A DNA stretch of 36,348 nt from an uncultured Johnsonella sp. (GTDB lineage Bacteria > Bacillota > Clostridia > Lachnospirales > Lachnospiraceae): NCBI GenBank assembly GCA_900766185.1, contig CAAFUL010000056.1:1-36348 (forward strand), in the 5' to 3' direction. Positions 8,551 through 15,638 of this stretch are shown here, piece after piece. Positions within the stretch are counted from its first letter, which is position 1. Each line of letters begins with the position of its first letter. The notes under the pieces are model-generated. The model saw only the letters and a program-made list of their open reading frames with translations, had not been told where the DNA came from and searched no databases. Made by a program: the position numbers and the translations under genes.

Positions 8551-9156
8551 ATGGATAATTTGGATATTGGCGGCAAGGTACAGAGTAGAAGGAAGGAGCA
8601 AAATATCACACTTAAGGAGCTTAGTGAACGCACCGGTCTTTCAACAGGTTTTTTGTCTCAATTTGAGCGTGGAATGACGACAATTGCGATTGATTCACTT
8701 CAAAATATCGCAAAGGTCTTGGATATGGACATGGACAGTTTTTTTTATATGCCTCAAAAATCAATTAATGACGAAGAACCGATAATACGAAGTTATAATC
8801 GTCAGGTAGGCTCTGTAAATACAAAATTTGTTCAGTTTTATTTGGCAAAGGATGTTGAAAATGCCAAATTTTTGCCAAGGCTTTATGAGTTGTGGCCTTC
8901 ATCAAAGAGTAAGCATTTAAAAACCTATGTTCATGAGGGCGTAGAGTTCGTATATGTTTTGGAAGGTGTTTTGACATTGCACTATAAAAATAAAGTGTAT
9001 GATATGTACCCTGAGGATACGGCATATTTGGATTCAAGAAAGCCGCATAATTGGGAGAATAATACCAATAAGAAGGTACGCATACTTGTTATTCATTATC
9101 CAAACCCGTTTATTCCAAATGATGCGAATACAGGCATTGAGGAGAGTGGAAAATAG
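8551..9156 (+). CDS. XRE-family transcriptional regulator with C-terminal cupin
   Basis: The 201-residue protein has an N-terminal lambda-repressor-like helix-turn-helix (about residues 9-63, with LSERTGLSTGFLSQFERG typical of the family) and a C-terminal cupin barrel (about 115-185, with HEGVEFVYVLEGVLTLHY and later LDSRKPHNW). Such proteins sense a small molecule through the cupin and repress nearby operons. It lies 38 bp behind proC on the same strand, so it is a plausible local regulator of the hydroxyproline genes, perhaps responding to proline, hydroxyproline or pyrroline-5-carboxylate. That ligand is inference. Translation begins at ATG 8551 behind a weak AGGTTAAG. Confidence 0.88.
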   Translation: MDNLDIGGKVQSRRKEQNITLKELSERTGLSTGFLSQFERGMTTIAIDSLQNIAKVLDMDMDSFFYMPQKSINDEEPIIRSYNRQVGSVNTKFVQFYLAKDVENAKFLPRLYELWPSSKSKHLKTYVHEGVEFVYVLEGVLTLHYKNKVYDMYPEDTAYLDSRKPHNWENNTNKKVRILVIHYPNPFIPNDANTGIEESGK

Positions 9157-9168
9157 ATTTTCTAAGGG

Positions 9169-9268
9169 GCTGTTGCAAATAAAGATGGTGTATAATATAT
9201 AGTGGCATTTTGCTAGAATGTTATCTATAGCTTATGCAAAATCTTAAACTGCGACAGTCTCTTTTTGT
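9169..9268 (+). terminator. Possible terminator with a long loop after the hydroxyproline operon
   Basis: GGCTGTTGCA near 9170 pairs with TGCGACAGTC near 9250-9259 (10 bp with two G-U pairs) and is followed by TCTCTTTTT. The loop of about 70 nt is long for an intrinsic terminator and contains a further TTTTGC/GCAAAA match. The sequence looks like a dispersed intergenic repeat, so this may be a repeat element acting as a terminator. Confidence 0.45.
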
Positions 9269-9365
9269 ATTATAATATACCATAAACAGGACATTTTTAT
9301 TTGTGGTATATTAGGATTTTATCATATATGGCTTATAAAGAAATAGTATTTATTCTATTTTTTGC

Positions 9366-9392
9366 TTGACATAGTACCTATTGTGATATAAT
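9366..9392 (+). promoter_or_regulatory. Promoter upstream of the flavodoxin leader
   Basis: TTGACA (9366-9371) and TATAAT (9387-9392) are both perfect consensus boxes, but the spacer is only 15 bp, shorter than the optimum of 17. Such spacing is often helped by an activator or keeps basal expression low. The start would give a leader of about 185 nt before the flavodoxin gene. Confidence 0.55.
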
Positions 9393-9420
9393 AGAATAAA
9401 ATATATTAAGTCAGTGTAGC

Positions 9421-9535
9421 GTATCGTTGATATCCGGCTTTACCACTACTTTGTCAATAGATTGTAACATAAACATAATAAAGAAATTTGAAAGTTACTC
9501 TGCTATTGTCTATATTAATTAAATATCAATGATAC
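9421..9535 (+). ncRNA. Structured 5' leader RNA upstream of flavodoxin (candidate)
   Basis: GTATCGTTGATAT (9421-9433) pairs with ATATCAATGATAC (9523-9535) over 13 bp with one G-U. Nested inside, CAATAG (9455-9460) pairs with CTATTG (9503-9508) and GTAAC (9464-9468) with GTTAC (9494-9498) around a small internal loop. The nested helices with unpaired purine-rich segments resemble a cis-regulatory RNA or small element. It does not show the conserved boxes of the FMN or T-box classes. About 50 nt separate it from the start codon. Confidence 0.45.
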
Positions 9536-9584
9536 TATACATTAGTACAAATAGTATACTGAATAAAAAACATGGAGGTATCTT

Positions 9585-10037
9585 ATGAGCGCAGTAATAA
9601 TTTATTTCAGTGCCGGCGGTAGAACGGCAGCAGTAGCTAAAGAACTTAAAGCGTCTATGGAAGCGGATATTTTTGAAATAGTTCCGAGGGAAGTGTATAC
9701 GGCAGCGGATATAAATTGGATAAATCCCTTTGCAAGATGCAATAGGGAGCAGCTTTCAAAAGAGGATGTAGCCATATCAGGCAGGGTAGAAGATTTTGAA
9801 AAATATGATACGGTGTACTTAGGCTTTCCTATTTGGTATGGAGCGGCTCCAAAGGTGGTATACAGTTTTTGTAAACAATATAATTGGGCAAATAAGAATA
9901 TCTATATTTTTACAACTTCCGGTGGTGGCGGAATCGGTAAAACGATGCAAAAGGTACAAGCCGTTACCGAAGGGGCAAAAATAATAGAGGCTAAGTTGGT
10001 AAAAAGTGCATCAGAACTTAAAGAATGGGTAAAGTAA
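9585..10037 (+). CDS. Flavodoxin family protein
   Basis: The 150-residue protein has the flavodoxin fold. The N-terminal strand and phosphate-binding loop VIIYFSAGGRTAAVA would hold FMN phosphate, and the central YLGFPIWYGAAPK and later IYIFTTSGGGGIGKT form the isoalloxazine-binding loops. It probably carries electrons or acts as an FMN-dependent reductase in the cytosol. ATG 9585 follows GGAGG. It is preceded by a long structured leader and followed 43 bp later by a peroxiredoxin, which suggests a redox or oxidative-stress pair. Confidence 0.9.
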   Translation: MSAVIIYFSAGGRTAAVAKELKASMEADIFEIVPREVYTAADINWINPFARCNREQLSKEDVAISGRVEDFEKYDTVYLGFPIWYGAAPKVVYSFCKQYNWANKNIYIFTTSGGGGIGKTMQKVQAVTEGAKIIEAKLVKSASELKEWVK

Positions 10038-10080
10038 TCAGTAAAATAAATTAGCAAAACAAATTAGATAAAGGAGAATT

Positions 10081-10533
10081 ATGTTAGAAATAGGAACAAA
10101 AGCACCGGAATTTTCGTTGCCTGATGAAAATGGTGAAATTAGAAATTTGTCAGATTATAAAGGAAAAAAACTTATACTGTATTTTTATCCAAGGGATAAT
10201 ACACCGGGCTGTACCAAGCAGGCTTGCGGCTTTGCCGATCTGTATCCGCAGTTTAGTGAAAAGGATGTAGAGATAGTAGGTATAAGCAAGGACAGCGTGG
10301 CATCTCATAAGAAATTTAAGGAAAAGTATTCCTTGCCGTTTACAATATTGTCGGATACCGAGCTTCAAACTATACAGGCTTATGATGTGTGGAAGGAAAA
10401 GAAGCTTTATGGAAAAACCTCTATGGGAATTGTAAGAACCACATATTTGATTGATGAGAATGGCGTTATAATAAAGGCGATGGATAAGGTAAAGGCGGCT
10501 GAAAACCCTAAAGAAATGTTGGGGCTGCTGTAG
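10081..10533 (+). CDS. bcp: Thiol peroxidase / peroxiredoxin of the Bcp (PrxQ) type
   Basis: The 150-residue protein reduces hydroperoxides using thioredoxin or a similar donor. It carries the peroxidatic cysteine in PRDNTPGCTKQACGF (Cys44), with the resolving Cys49 five residues later, the hallmark of Bcp/PrxQ. The length is typical. The ribosome-binding site AAAGGAG lies 6 bp upstream of ATG 10081. With the flavodoxin ahead of it, it would protect oxygen-sensitive enzymes of this anaerobe, such as the glycyl-radical enzyme encoded nearby. That functional link is inferred. Confidence 0.95.
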   Translation: MLEIGTKAPEFSLPDENGEIRNLSDYKGKKLILYFYPRDNTPGCTKQACGFADLYPQFSEKDVEIVGISKDSVASHKKFKEKYSLPFTILSDTELQTIQAYDVWKEKKLYGKTSMGIVRTTYLIDENGVIIKAMDKVKAAENPKEMLGLL

Positions 10534-10610
10534 TGAAGGTATTATTAAGGCTAAGATAAATAAATCAATGCTTATTAGGGTGTTTATAAAAGAATTAAAT
10601 TCATTTTGAT

Positions 10611-10722
10611 GTAGGCATGTAAGTGAAAATAAGTATAATTTTAGGTCGAAAAATAGAGTGTTCCTATAAGGAAGCAAACTTATTTTACAGTAGGCATGTA
10701 AGTAAAGATAAGTATATTTTTT
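10611..10722 (+). repeat. Direct repeat of about 32 bp, two copies
   Basis: Copies start at 10611 and 10690 and share GTAGGCATGTAAGT followed by AA(A/G)ATAAGTATA and a short T-run, with few differences. The copies are 79 bp apart and lie in the gap before the tRNA-deacylase gene, the second ending about 14 bp before its start. They may be tandemly duplicated leader or operator sequence. Confidence 0.6.
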
Positions 10723-10735
10723 AAGGCGGGTATAG

Positions 10736-11278
10736 ATGTATATTTCACAAGTGTATAGGGGAGTACCAAAGGATATTGACAGTAGGCAGGAAAAGGAAAG
10801 AAAGTGCTATGATTTTCTTGGCAAGCTTGGCATAGACTATGAGGTTGTTGACCATGAAGAAGCCTCTGATATGGATAGATGCAGAGAAATAGAAAGCGTA
10901 TTGGGAGTGAAAATTTGCAAAAATATCATGCTTTGCAACAGGCAGGAGAGCAGATTTTTTATTTTTATGATGCCGGGAGATAAAAAGTATATAACTAAAG
11001 AGTTTTCCAAGAAAATCGGAATGTCAAGGCTTTCATTTGCAAAGGAAAAACATTTAAAAGAATTTTTGAATGTAAGCTCAGGCTCTGTAAGTGTGCTTGC
11101 ACTTTTAAATGACACCGATAATAAGGTGGAGCTTGTAATAGATAGGGATGTAATACAGCAAGATCATATAAGATGCCACCCCTGCGTAAATACCTCCACG
11201 CTGAAGATAAAAACCGAGGATTTTCTAAATAAGATAATACCTGCATTAAAAAAAGAAGTAATGATAATAGAAAATTAA
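10736..11278 (+). CDS. YbaK/EbsC-type aminoacyl-tRNA deacylase (prolyl-tRNA editing-like)
   Basis: The 180-residue protein resembles the free-standing homologues of the prolyl-tRNA synthetase editing domain (YbaK/ProXp/PrdX). It has a conserved N-terminal part DFLGKLGIDYEVVDHEEA, a core lysine in ICKNIMLCNRQ, and a C-terminal HPCVNTSTLKI. These enzymes hydrolyse tRNA charged with the wrong amino acid, most often Ala-tRNA(Pro). Its presence a few genes from a hydroxyproline/proline pathway is suggestive, because such deacylases are often near proline genes in clostridia. Its substrate cannot be set from sequence. Confidence 0.88.
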   Translation: MYISQVYRGVPKDIDSRQEKERKCYDFLGKLGIDYEVVDHEEASDMDRCREIESVLGVKICKNIMLCNRQESRFFIFMMPGDKKYITKEFSKKIGMSRLSFAKEKHLKEFLNVSSGSVSVLALLNDTDNKVELVIDRDVIQQDHIRCHPCVNTSTLKIKTEDFLNKIIPALKKEVMIIEN

Positions 11279-11340
11279 AGAAATTCCAATGTAACAGGTC
11301 ATATTAAGAAGATATCTCTAAAAGAGAAGAAAGAGGTCTT

Positions 11341-12018
11341 ATGAAAAAAATAAAAATGATTTTGTTAGCTATCTTATGTGCAATATTATGTGTAACAGCT
11401 TGTACCGGACAAAAACAAAAAGAGGAAGAGACAAAGGTAGAAAAAAGCAAAGAAGATAAGAAAGAGAGCAAGACAAAGAAAAAGAAAAAAACAACAAAGG
11501 ATAAAAAAGAAAAAAAGAAAAATAAAGAAAATAAGGATAAAAAAGAAAAGCAAGAAAATAAAGAGTTAGAATCAACCGAGGAAGCAAAAGTCGAGAAAGA
11601 TGTTCTCGCAGGAACAGCTTGGAATTCCGATAATGACAATTCGTATTGGGTTTTTAATGAAGATGGAACTTTCTATTGGTATAAGGATAAGGGTGTTACA
11701 GATGATAATTATTTCGGCGGCAGCTATAAGTCATATTCGGGAGAGGCTGTTTTTGACTCTATAGGTGATGTTGATCCTTATTTAGCGGGGATTACACAAG
11801 AGGAATTATTAAAAGGATTTAATAATGCGGATGATTATAAAGTAGAAGACTCCTTATACATAGATACTACTTACAATACATATTTGCTGGATGGTGTGGA
11901 AAAGTTGTCACAAGAAACAAAAAATTCTTATTACGGATTTTTGTCGGAAGACGGTAAAACTTTGAGTATTGTCAATATGAGTACAGGCTCTTTGTATAAT
12001 TTTAGTAGGGATAATTAG
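11341..12018 (+). CDS. Lipoprotein with Lys/Glu-rich linker
   Basis: The 225-residue protein begins with a signal peptide and lipobox VTAC (Cys21). It has a very long, low-complexity charged linker of Lys, Glu and Asp from about residue 25 to 80, then a globular domain of about 140 residues with WNSDNDNSYWVFNEDGTFYWYKD and ending at YNFSRDN, which looks beta-rich like a lipocalin-type or lipid/metabolite-binding fold. It would be anchored outside, with the linker spanning the cell wall. No family is assigned. ATG 11341 has only a purine-rich AAGAGAAGAAAGAGG upstream. Confidence 0.8.
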   Translation: MKKIKMILLAILCAILCVTACTGQKQKEEETKVEKSKEDKKESKTKKKKKTTKDKKEKKKNKENKDKKEKQENKELESTEEAKVEKDVLAGTAWNSDNDNSYWVFNEDGTFYWYKDKGVTDDNYFGGSYKSYSGEAVFDSIGDVDPYLAGITQEELLKGFNNADDYKVEDSLYIDTTYNTYLLDGVEKLSQETKNSYYGFLSEDGKTLSIVNMSTGSLYNFSRDN

Positions 12019-12443
12019 TGACAGTTAAAGCAAGATATAACTATACTTCTGCAAATGAAAAAAACTAAAACTTAAAAAGTTTCAAATTGTATTAAAAAAC
12101 ACACAGACTTTTATATCTATGCTTAAAAAAATAATAAGAAAATCTAAATATAATAAATCTAAGTAGTAGAATATTAATAAACAGTATGTTTGACTGAAGG
12201 AATATCATTTTATAAATAAACTAATTTTTATATACATATTTAAGATTTTATGATACAATGTTTACTGACATAAAATATTAATTAATAAAAAATGAAAGAC
12301 AAGGCAGAGTTAAGTATTTTATGAGGGATTTACAGTTATAGTGAGTAGGTATTTTAAGACACAAGCACAGTAATAGGGAAATAAACAATAGTTTTTTTGC
12401 CTGAAGATTGTGTCTACAGTAAATTAATTAGGAGGATTAGTTA
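12019..12443. other. AT-rich gap upstream of the peptide transporter
   Basis: No gene is seen. Possible promoters are TATACA (12231-12236) with TACAAT (12254-12259) at 17 bp, and TTGACT (12190-12195) with TATAAA (12211-12216) at 15 bp. Near the transporter start, AGACACAA (12357-12364) and TTGTGTCT (12408-12415) form a perfect 8-bp inverted repeat enclosing a T-run; this could be a leader hairpin. None is decisive. Confidence 0.35.
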
Positions 12444-13817
12444 ATGGAAAATTCTAGTGCAACAAAGCCCAAGTATCCTTTAGGCTTTTTTGTTGGGTGT
12501 ATGACCTATGCTTTTGAAAGGTTTGCTTTCTATGGCACCAAGCCCTTGCTTGTACTTTATCTTACTAAGCTTGTGGCAGAGGGTGGACTTGCAATCCCTA
12601 CAGCAGAGGCGGCTGTAATAGCTGCAAACTTTACTGCTTATACATACATAGCACCGCTTATCGGTGGATATATATGTGATAAATGGCTTGGAGCAAGGTA
12701 TGCGGTAAGTATCGGTTGTGTTATAATGGGTCTCGGGTATTTGATAGGTTGGCAGTCTCATGACTTAAATACAGTTAACCTTATGATCTATGTAGTTTCA
12801 ATAGGTACAGGTTTATTTAAGGGTAACCTTGCCGGACTTATGGGAAGAATGTTTGATAATGATGATCAAATGGATTCAGCTTTCTCAGTTCAATATGCCT
12901 TTGTTAATGTAGGAGCCTTTTTCGGTTCCGCTATAATGGGTGCCGCTTACTTGAGCTTCTTTAAGAATGGAGATGTTTATGGATTCAGGCAGGTATTTCT
13001 AGTTTGTGGAATACTGGTTATCTTAGGAGGACTACTTTTCACAGCTTCATACGGAAAGCTCCATGGACAAGGAAAGCTTCCGTTTAAGTTTCGTACAGAT
13101 GCACAGGGTAATGTTATAGAGGACACCTCTAAAACACTTAAAAAAGAAGATGTTTCATCAGATAAACTTACAAAGAAAGAGTGGAACGGAATTTGGGCAA
13201 TTTGTTTTGTTTCATTTGTATCAATCATATTCTGGACCTTCTACGAGCAGCAATCAGGTGCATTGCCATTATATTCTGAGAAGTATGTAGATATGAGCCT
13301 TGCAGGTGTAACGCTTTCACCTGCCCATGTATTTACTGCATGGAACGGTCTGCTTTGTATATTCTTAAGCCTTGGTGCTGCAAAGCTTTGGGCTACACTT
13401 GCTAAAAGACCGCAGGGAGACCTTACTATGTTCCAGAAAGTTGCACTTTCATTTGGATTCTTAGGTCTTTCTTACACAGTGCTTATCTTTATGGAACTTA
13501 CAAGAGGAGGCGGTGAGCATAAGGCATCCGTACTTTGGCTGTTGTTCTTCGGCTTACTGCTTACAATAGGTGAAATATGCTTCTCACCTCTTGGAAACTC
13601 ATTTGTAAGTAAAGTTGCTCCTAAGAAATATCTTTCACTTTTACTCGGTGTATGGATACTTGCTACATTTGCATCAAACAAGCTTTCAGGCTATGTTCAA
13701 GGATTTATTGAGAACTTAGGCTTTATGACAATAATGGTAACATTTTCTGTAGTTTCATTTATAACTATGGGAATACTGTTCTTGTTATCAAAGTCACTTA
13801 ATAAGTTGGTCGAGTAA
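12444..13817 (+). CDS. POT/PTR family proton-coupled oligopeptide transporter
   Basis: The 457-residue polytopic membrane protein starts with a POT signature, GCMTYAFERFAFYGTKPLL, corresponding to the family ExxERFxYYG motif with Glu25-Arg26; the first Glu of the motif is replaced here. About 12-14 hydrophobic spans follow, with the conserved DKWLGARYAVSIG loop after the second span. The family imports di- and tripeptides with protons; a few members move other substrates. Translation starts at ATG 12444 behind TAGGAGG. It would supply peptides, including collagen-derived ones containing hydroxyproline, to a fermenting cell; that connection is inference. Confidence 0.92.
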   Translation: MENSSATKPKYPLGFFVGCMTYAFERFAFYGTKPLLVLYLTKLVAEGGLAIPTAEAAVIAANFTAYTYIAPLIGGYICDKWLGARYAVSIGCVIMGLGYLIGWQSHDLNTVNLMIYVVSIGTGLFKGNLAGLMGRMFDNDDQMDSAFSVQYAFVNVGAFFGSAIMGAAYLSFFKNGDVYGFRQVFLVCGILVILGGLLFTASYGKLHGQGKLPFKFRTDAQGNVIEDTSKTLKKEDVSSDKLTKKEWNGIWAICFVSFVSIIFWTFYEQQSGALPLYSEKYVDMSLAGVTLSPAHVFTAWNGLLCIFLSLGAAKLWATLAKRPQGDLTMFQKVALSFGFLGLSYTVLIFMELTRGGGEHKASVLWLLFFGLLLTIGEICFSPLGNSFVSKVAPKKYLSLLLGVWILATFASNKLSGYVQGFIENLGFMTIMVTFSVVSFITMGILFLLSKSLNKLVE

Positions 13818-13850
13818 TAAAATATAATAAATTACTGCTTTGTACTGAAA

Positions 13851-13905
13851 AAAAAACGCCGGCATCAAAATTAGTTATAGACTAGTCTTGGTGCCGGTTT
13901 AATTA
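13851..13905. terminator. Bidirectional-type terminator after the peptide transporter
   Basis: CCGGCATCAA (13859-13868) pairs with TTGGTGCCGG (13888-13897), a 10-bp stem with one G-U. It is flanked by an A-run on the left and TTTAATTATTT on the right. The loop of about 19 nt contains a smaller inverted repeat (ACTAGT-like). Confidence 0.75.
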
Positions 13906-14044
13906 TTTACTAAAACTTTCATTGTTTTTTTAATATACTGACCAAATTTTGAGTGTGGGAAGTTTGAGTTATTTGTTTATTTGTTGTAATATTATACTTA
14001 AAACATATAGTGTGATTTTTAAAACTTGAAGTAAAAGGAGAGCT

Positions 14045-14356
14045 ATGATAAATAAATTAAGTGATTTTGAAAAGAATATGCTTTTAATGGCGGGCAGCGG
14101 AGGTGTAGGTATGATGTATAGTTATATTCTCTATGAGAATGTAACTAATAATGCCTTTGCCGTATCTTCTATCCTGACTGCATTTTTTCTGGGAGGGTTT
14201 GCGCTGTCTTTATCAATAAGAACTATTGTGAAAAGAAGGACGGACAAGAAAATAGAAAAAAATCAAAAAAATCAGACAATAAGTTCTACTTATATAAAAA
14301 CAGAAAATAAAAAAGAAACAAAAAAAGGTTTTTATTACGGAAACAAAAAGAAATAG
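14045..14356 (+). CDS. Small membrane protein of unknown function
   Basis: The 103-residue protein has two hydrophobic segments (about 11-30 and 38-58) and a Lys/Asn-rich cytosolic tail. ATG 14045 has a good ribosome-binding site (AAAAGGAG). It sits 30 bp ahead of the HAD phosphatase gene on the same strand and may share its message. No family is recognised. Confidence 0.7.
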   Translation: MINKLSDFEKNMLLMAGSGGVGMMYSYILYENVTNNAFAVSSILTAFFLGGFALSLSIRTIVKRRTDKKIEKNQKNQTISSTYIKTENKKETKKGFYYGNKKK

Positions 14357-14386
14357 CATGTATTAAAATGATTTGAAGGGGTAGTT

Positions 14387-15211
14387 ATGGCATATAAGAC
14401 ATTGGTACTTGATTTGGACGGTACACTTACAAACAGTGAAAAGAAAGTAAGCAAAAAGACTAAATCTGCAATTATGAATATACAGGAGATGGGAATAAGG
14501 GTGATTTTGGCAAGCGGCAGGTCTGATTACGGGATGAATCATATTGCAAAAGAGCTTGAACTTGCAAAGTACAAAAATTATATGATATCTTTCAACGGAT
14601 CAAGGATAAGGGATTTGTACAATGACAAACTGTTATATGAGCAAAATATTGACCCTTCATTGTATCCGGAGATTTTTAAGTTGTGGAGAGAATATGGTGT
14701 CAATATTTTAACATACAACAGAGAAATTAATAAAATGTATACCGGAGACGAAAAAGATATTTATGCAATCATAGATGCACAGATCAATAATTATATACCT
14801 TTGGTAGAGCTTAAGGATTTTGAAAAGGAGCTTGACTTTCCTGTGGCAAAGTTTTTATTTATGCAAGACCCGATAAAACTTGAGTGGATTGAAAAAGATA
14901 TGCAAAAAAGAATGGGCGACAAACTTGATATATACAGATCGGAGTCCTGCTTTTTAGAAGTAATGCCCAAGGGAGTGAATAAAGGAAATGCCTTGGCAAA
15001 GCTGTCTGAGCTTGCAGGTCTTGATCCGGCTGAAATGATTGCTTGCGGAGACAGCTTTAATGATATAAGTATGATTAAATTTGCCGGACTTGGAGTTGCT
15101 ATGGAAGAGGCGGTAGATGAATTAAAAGAGGCAGCGGATTATATTGCAAAGTCAAATGATGATGACGGAGTGGTGGATGTAATAGAAAAGTTCATTATTA
15201 ATGACATTTAG
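14387..15211 (+). CDS. Cof-type HAD-superfamily phosphatase
   Basis: The 274-residue protein has HAD motif I DLDGT (Asp9 nucleophile, Asp11), motif II ASGRS and motif IV CGDSFNDISMIKFAGLGVAM, the latter typical of the Cof/YidA subfamily (class IIB cap). Such enzymes dephosphorylate sugar phosphates, flavin mononucleotide or related cofactors; substrates vary and cannot be read from the sequence. The start ATG 14387 follows GAAGGGG. Length is normal for the subfamily. Confidence 0.92.
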   Translation: MAYKTLVLDLDGTLTNSEKKVSKKTKSAIMNIQEMGIRVILASGRSDYGMNHIAKELELAKYKNYMISFNGSRIRDLYNDKLLYEQNIDPSLYPEIFKLWREYGVNILTYNREINKMYTGDEKDIYAIIDAQINNYIPLVELKDFEKELDFPVAKFLFMQDPIKLEWIEKDMQKRMGDKLDIYRSESCFLEVMPKGVNKGNALAKLSELAGLDPAEMIACGDSFNDISMIKFAGLGVAMEEAVDELKEAADYIAKSNDDDGVVDVIEKFIINDI

Positions 15212-15638
15212 CTAACAATGAATTTACTCAAGGTAAAGACATAGGATTATATAGCTTGGCATTATACGAATACATTAAGTGTAATCAGGAAAAAATATAG
15301 GCTGTGCTATGCTTATAAAAGAATGTACTAAATATAGCAGTCTGTTGATACTTAAACTAATACTATAGCTTTAAAATATATGAAAAAAGTAATTAGTTTA
15401 AATATCATTGAGCCGGTACACTAACTTTTGTTATATAAGTCATAAATATTTGATATGGATTAATGCCCCTTATAAAGCAAGGCTTTTATTGACAAGATAT
15501 ATAAGCCTTGCTAATATATTGCGTAACACATTCCTTGGCAATATTTGTTTTACAAATTTATATATGTTTTGCAGAGGGTGAGTATTAGTTTAGAGTTTTG
15601 TCTAAACACTATAATAATATACCTAAGGGGGAAAAGAT
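15212..15638. other. Upstream region of ilvC with two hairpins
   Basis: No gene is visible. AGCAAGGCTT (15476-15485) pairs perfectly with AAGCCTTGCT (15503-15512) around 17 nt. GTTTAGA (15588-15594) pairs with TCTAAAC (15601-15607) around 6 nt, next to a TATAAT at 15610-15615, so it could be an operator over a promoter or a ribosome-site hairpin. I searched for the T-box antiterminator signature (TGGNACC) and did not see it. Confidence 0.5.

Larger units (their letters stand above)
9157..9584. other. Structure-rich intergenic region between XRE regulator and flavodoxin
   Basis: This 428-bp gap has no gene. In order it contains a long-loop terminator-like stem (9169-9263), a perfect 10-bp inverted repeat TAATATACCA/TGGTATATTA (9273-9282 / 9304-9313), a promoter (9366-9392) and a structured leader (9421-9535). 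The spacing is consistent with the end of one transcript and a regulated start of the next. Confidence 0.6.

Noticed and set aside
9421..9535. FMN riboswitch in front of the flavodoxin gene
   Set aside because: The conserved RFN boxes are not present.
10150..10677. A 175-codon - strand frame opposite the peroxiredoxin
   Set aside because: It is antisense to a well-supported gene; no recognisable domain.
11304..11639. A Phe/Ser-rich - strand frame of 111 codons
   Set aside because: It is the complement of the Lys/Glu-rich linker of the lipoprotein gene; the repetitive Phe/Ser/Leu composition is an artefact.
15212..15638. T-box riboswitch upstream of ilvC
   Set aside because: The TGGNACC antiterminator sequence was not found, although other hairpins are present.
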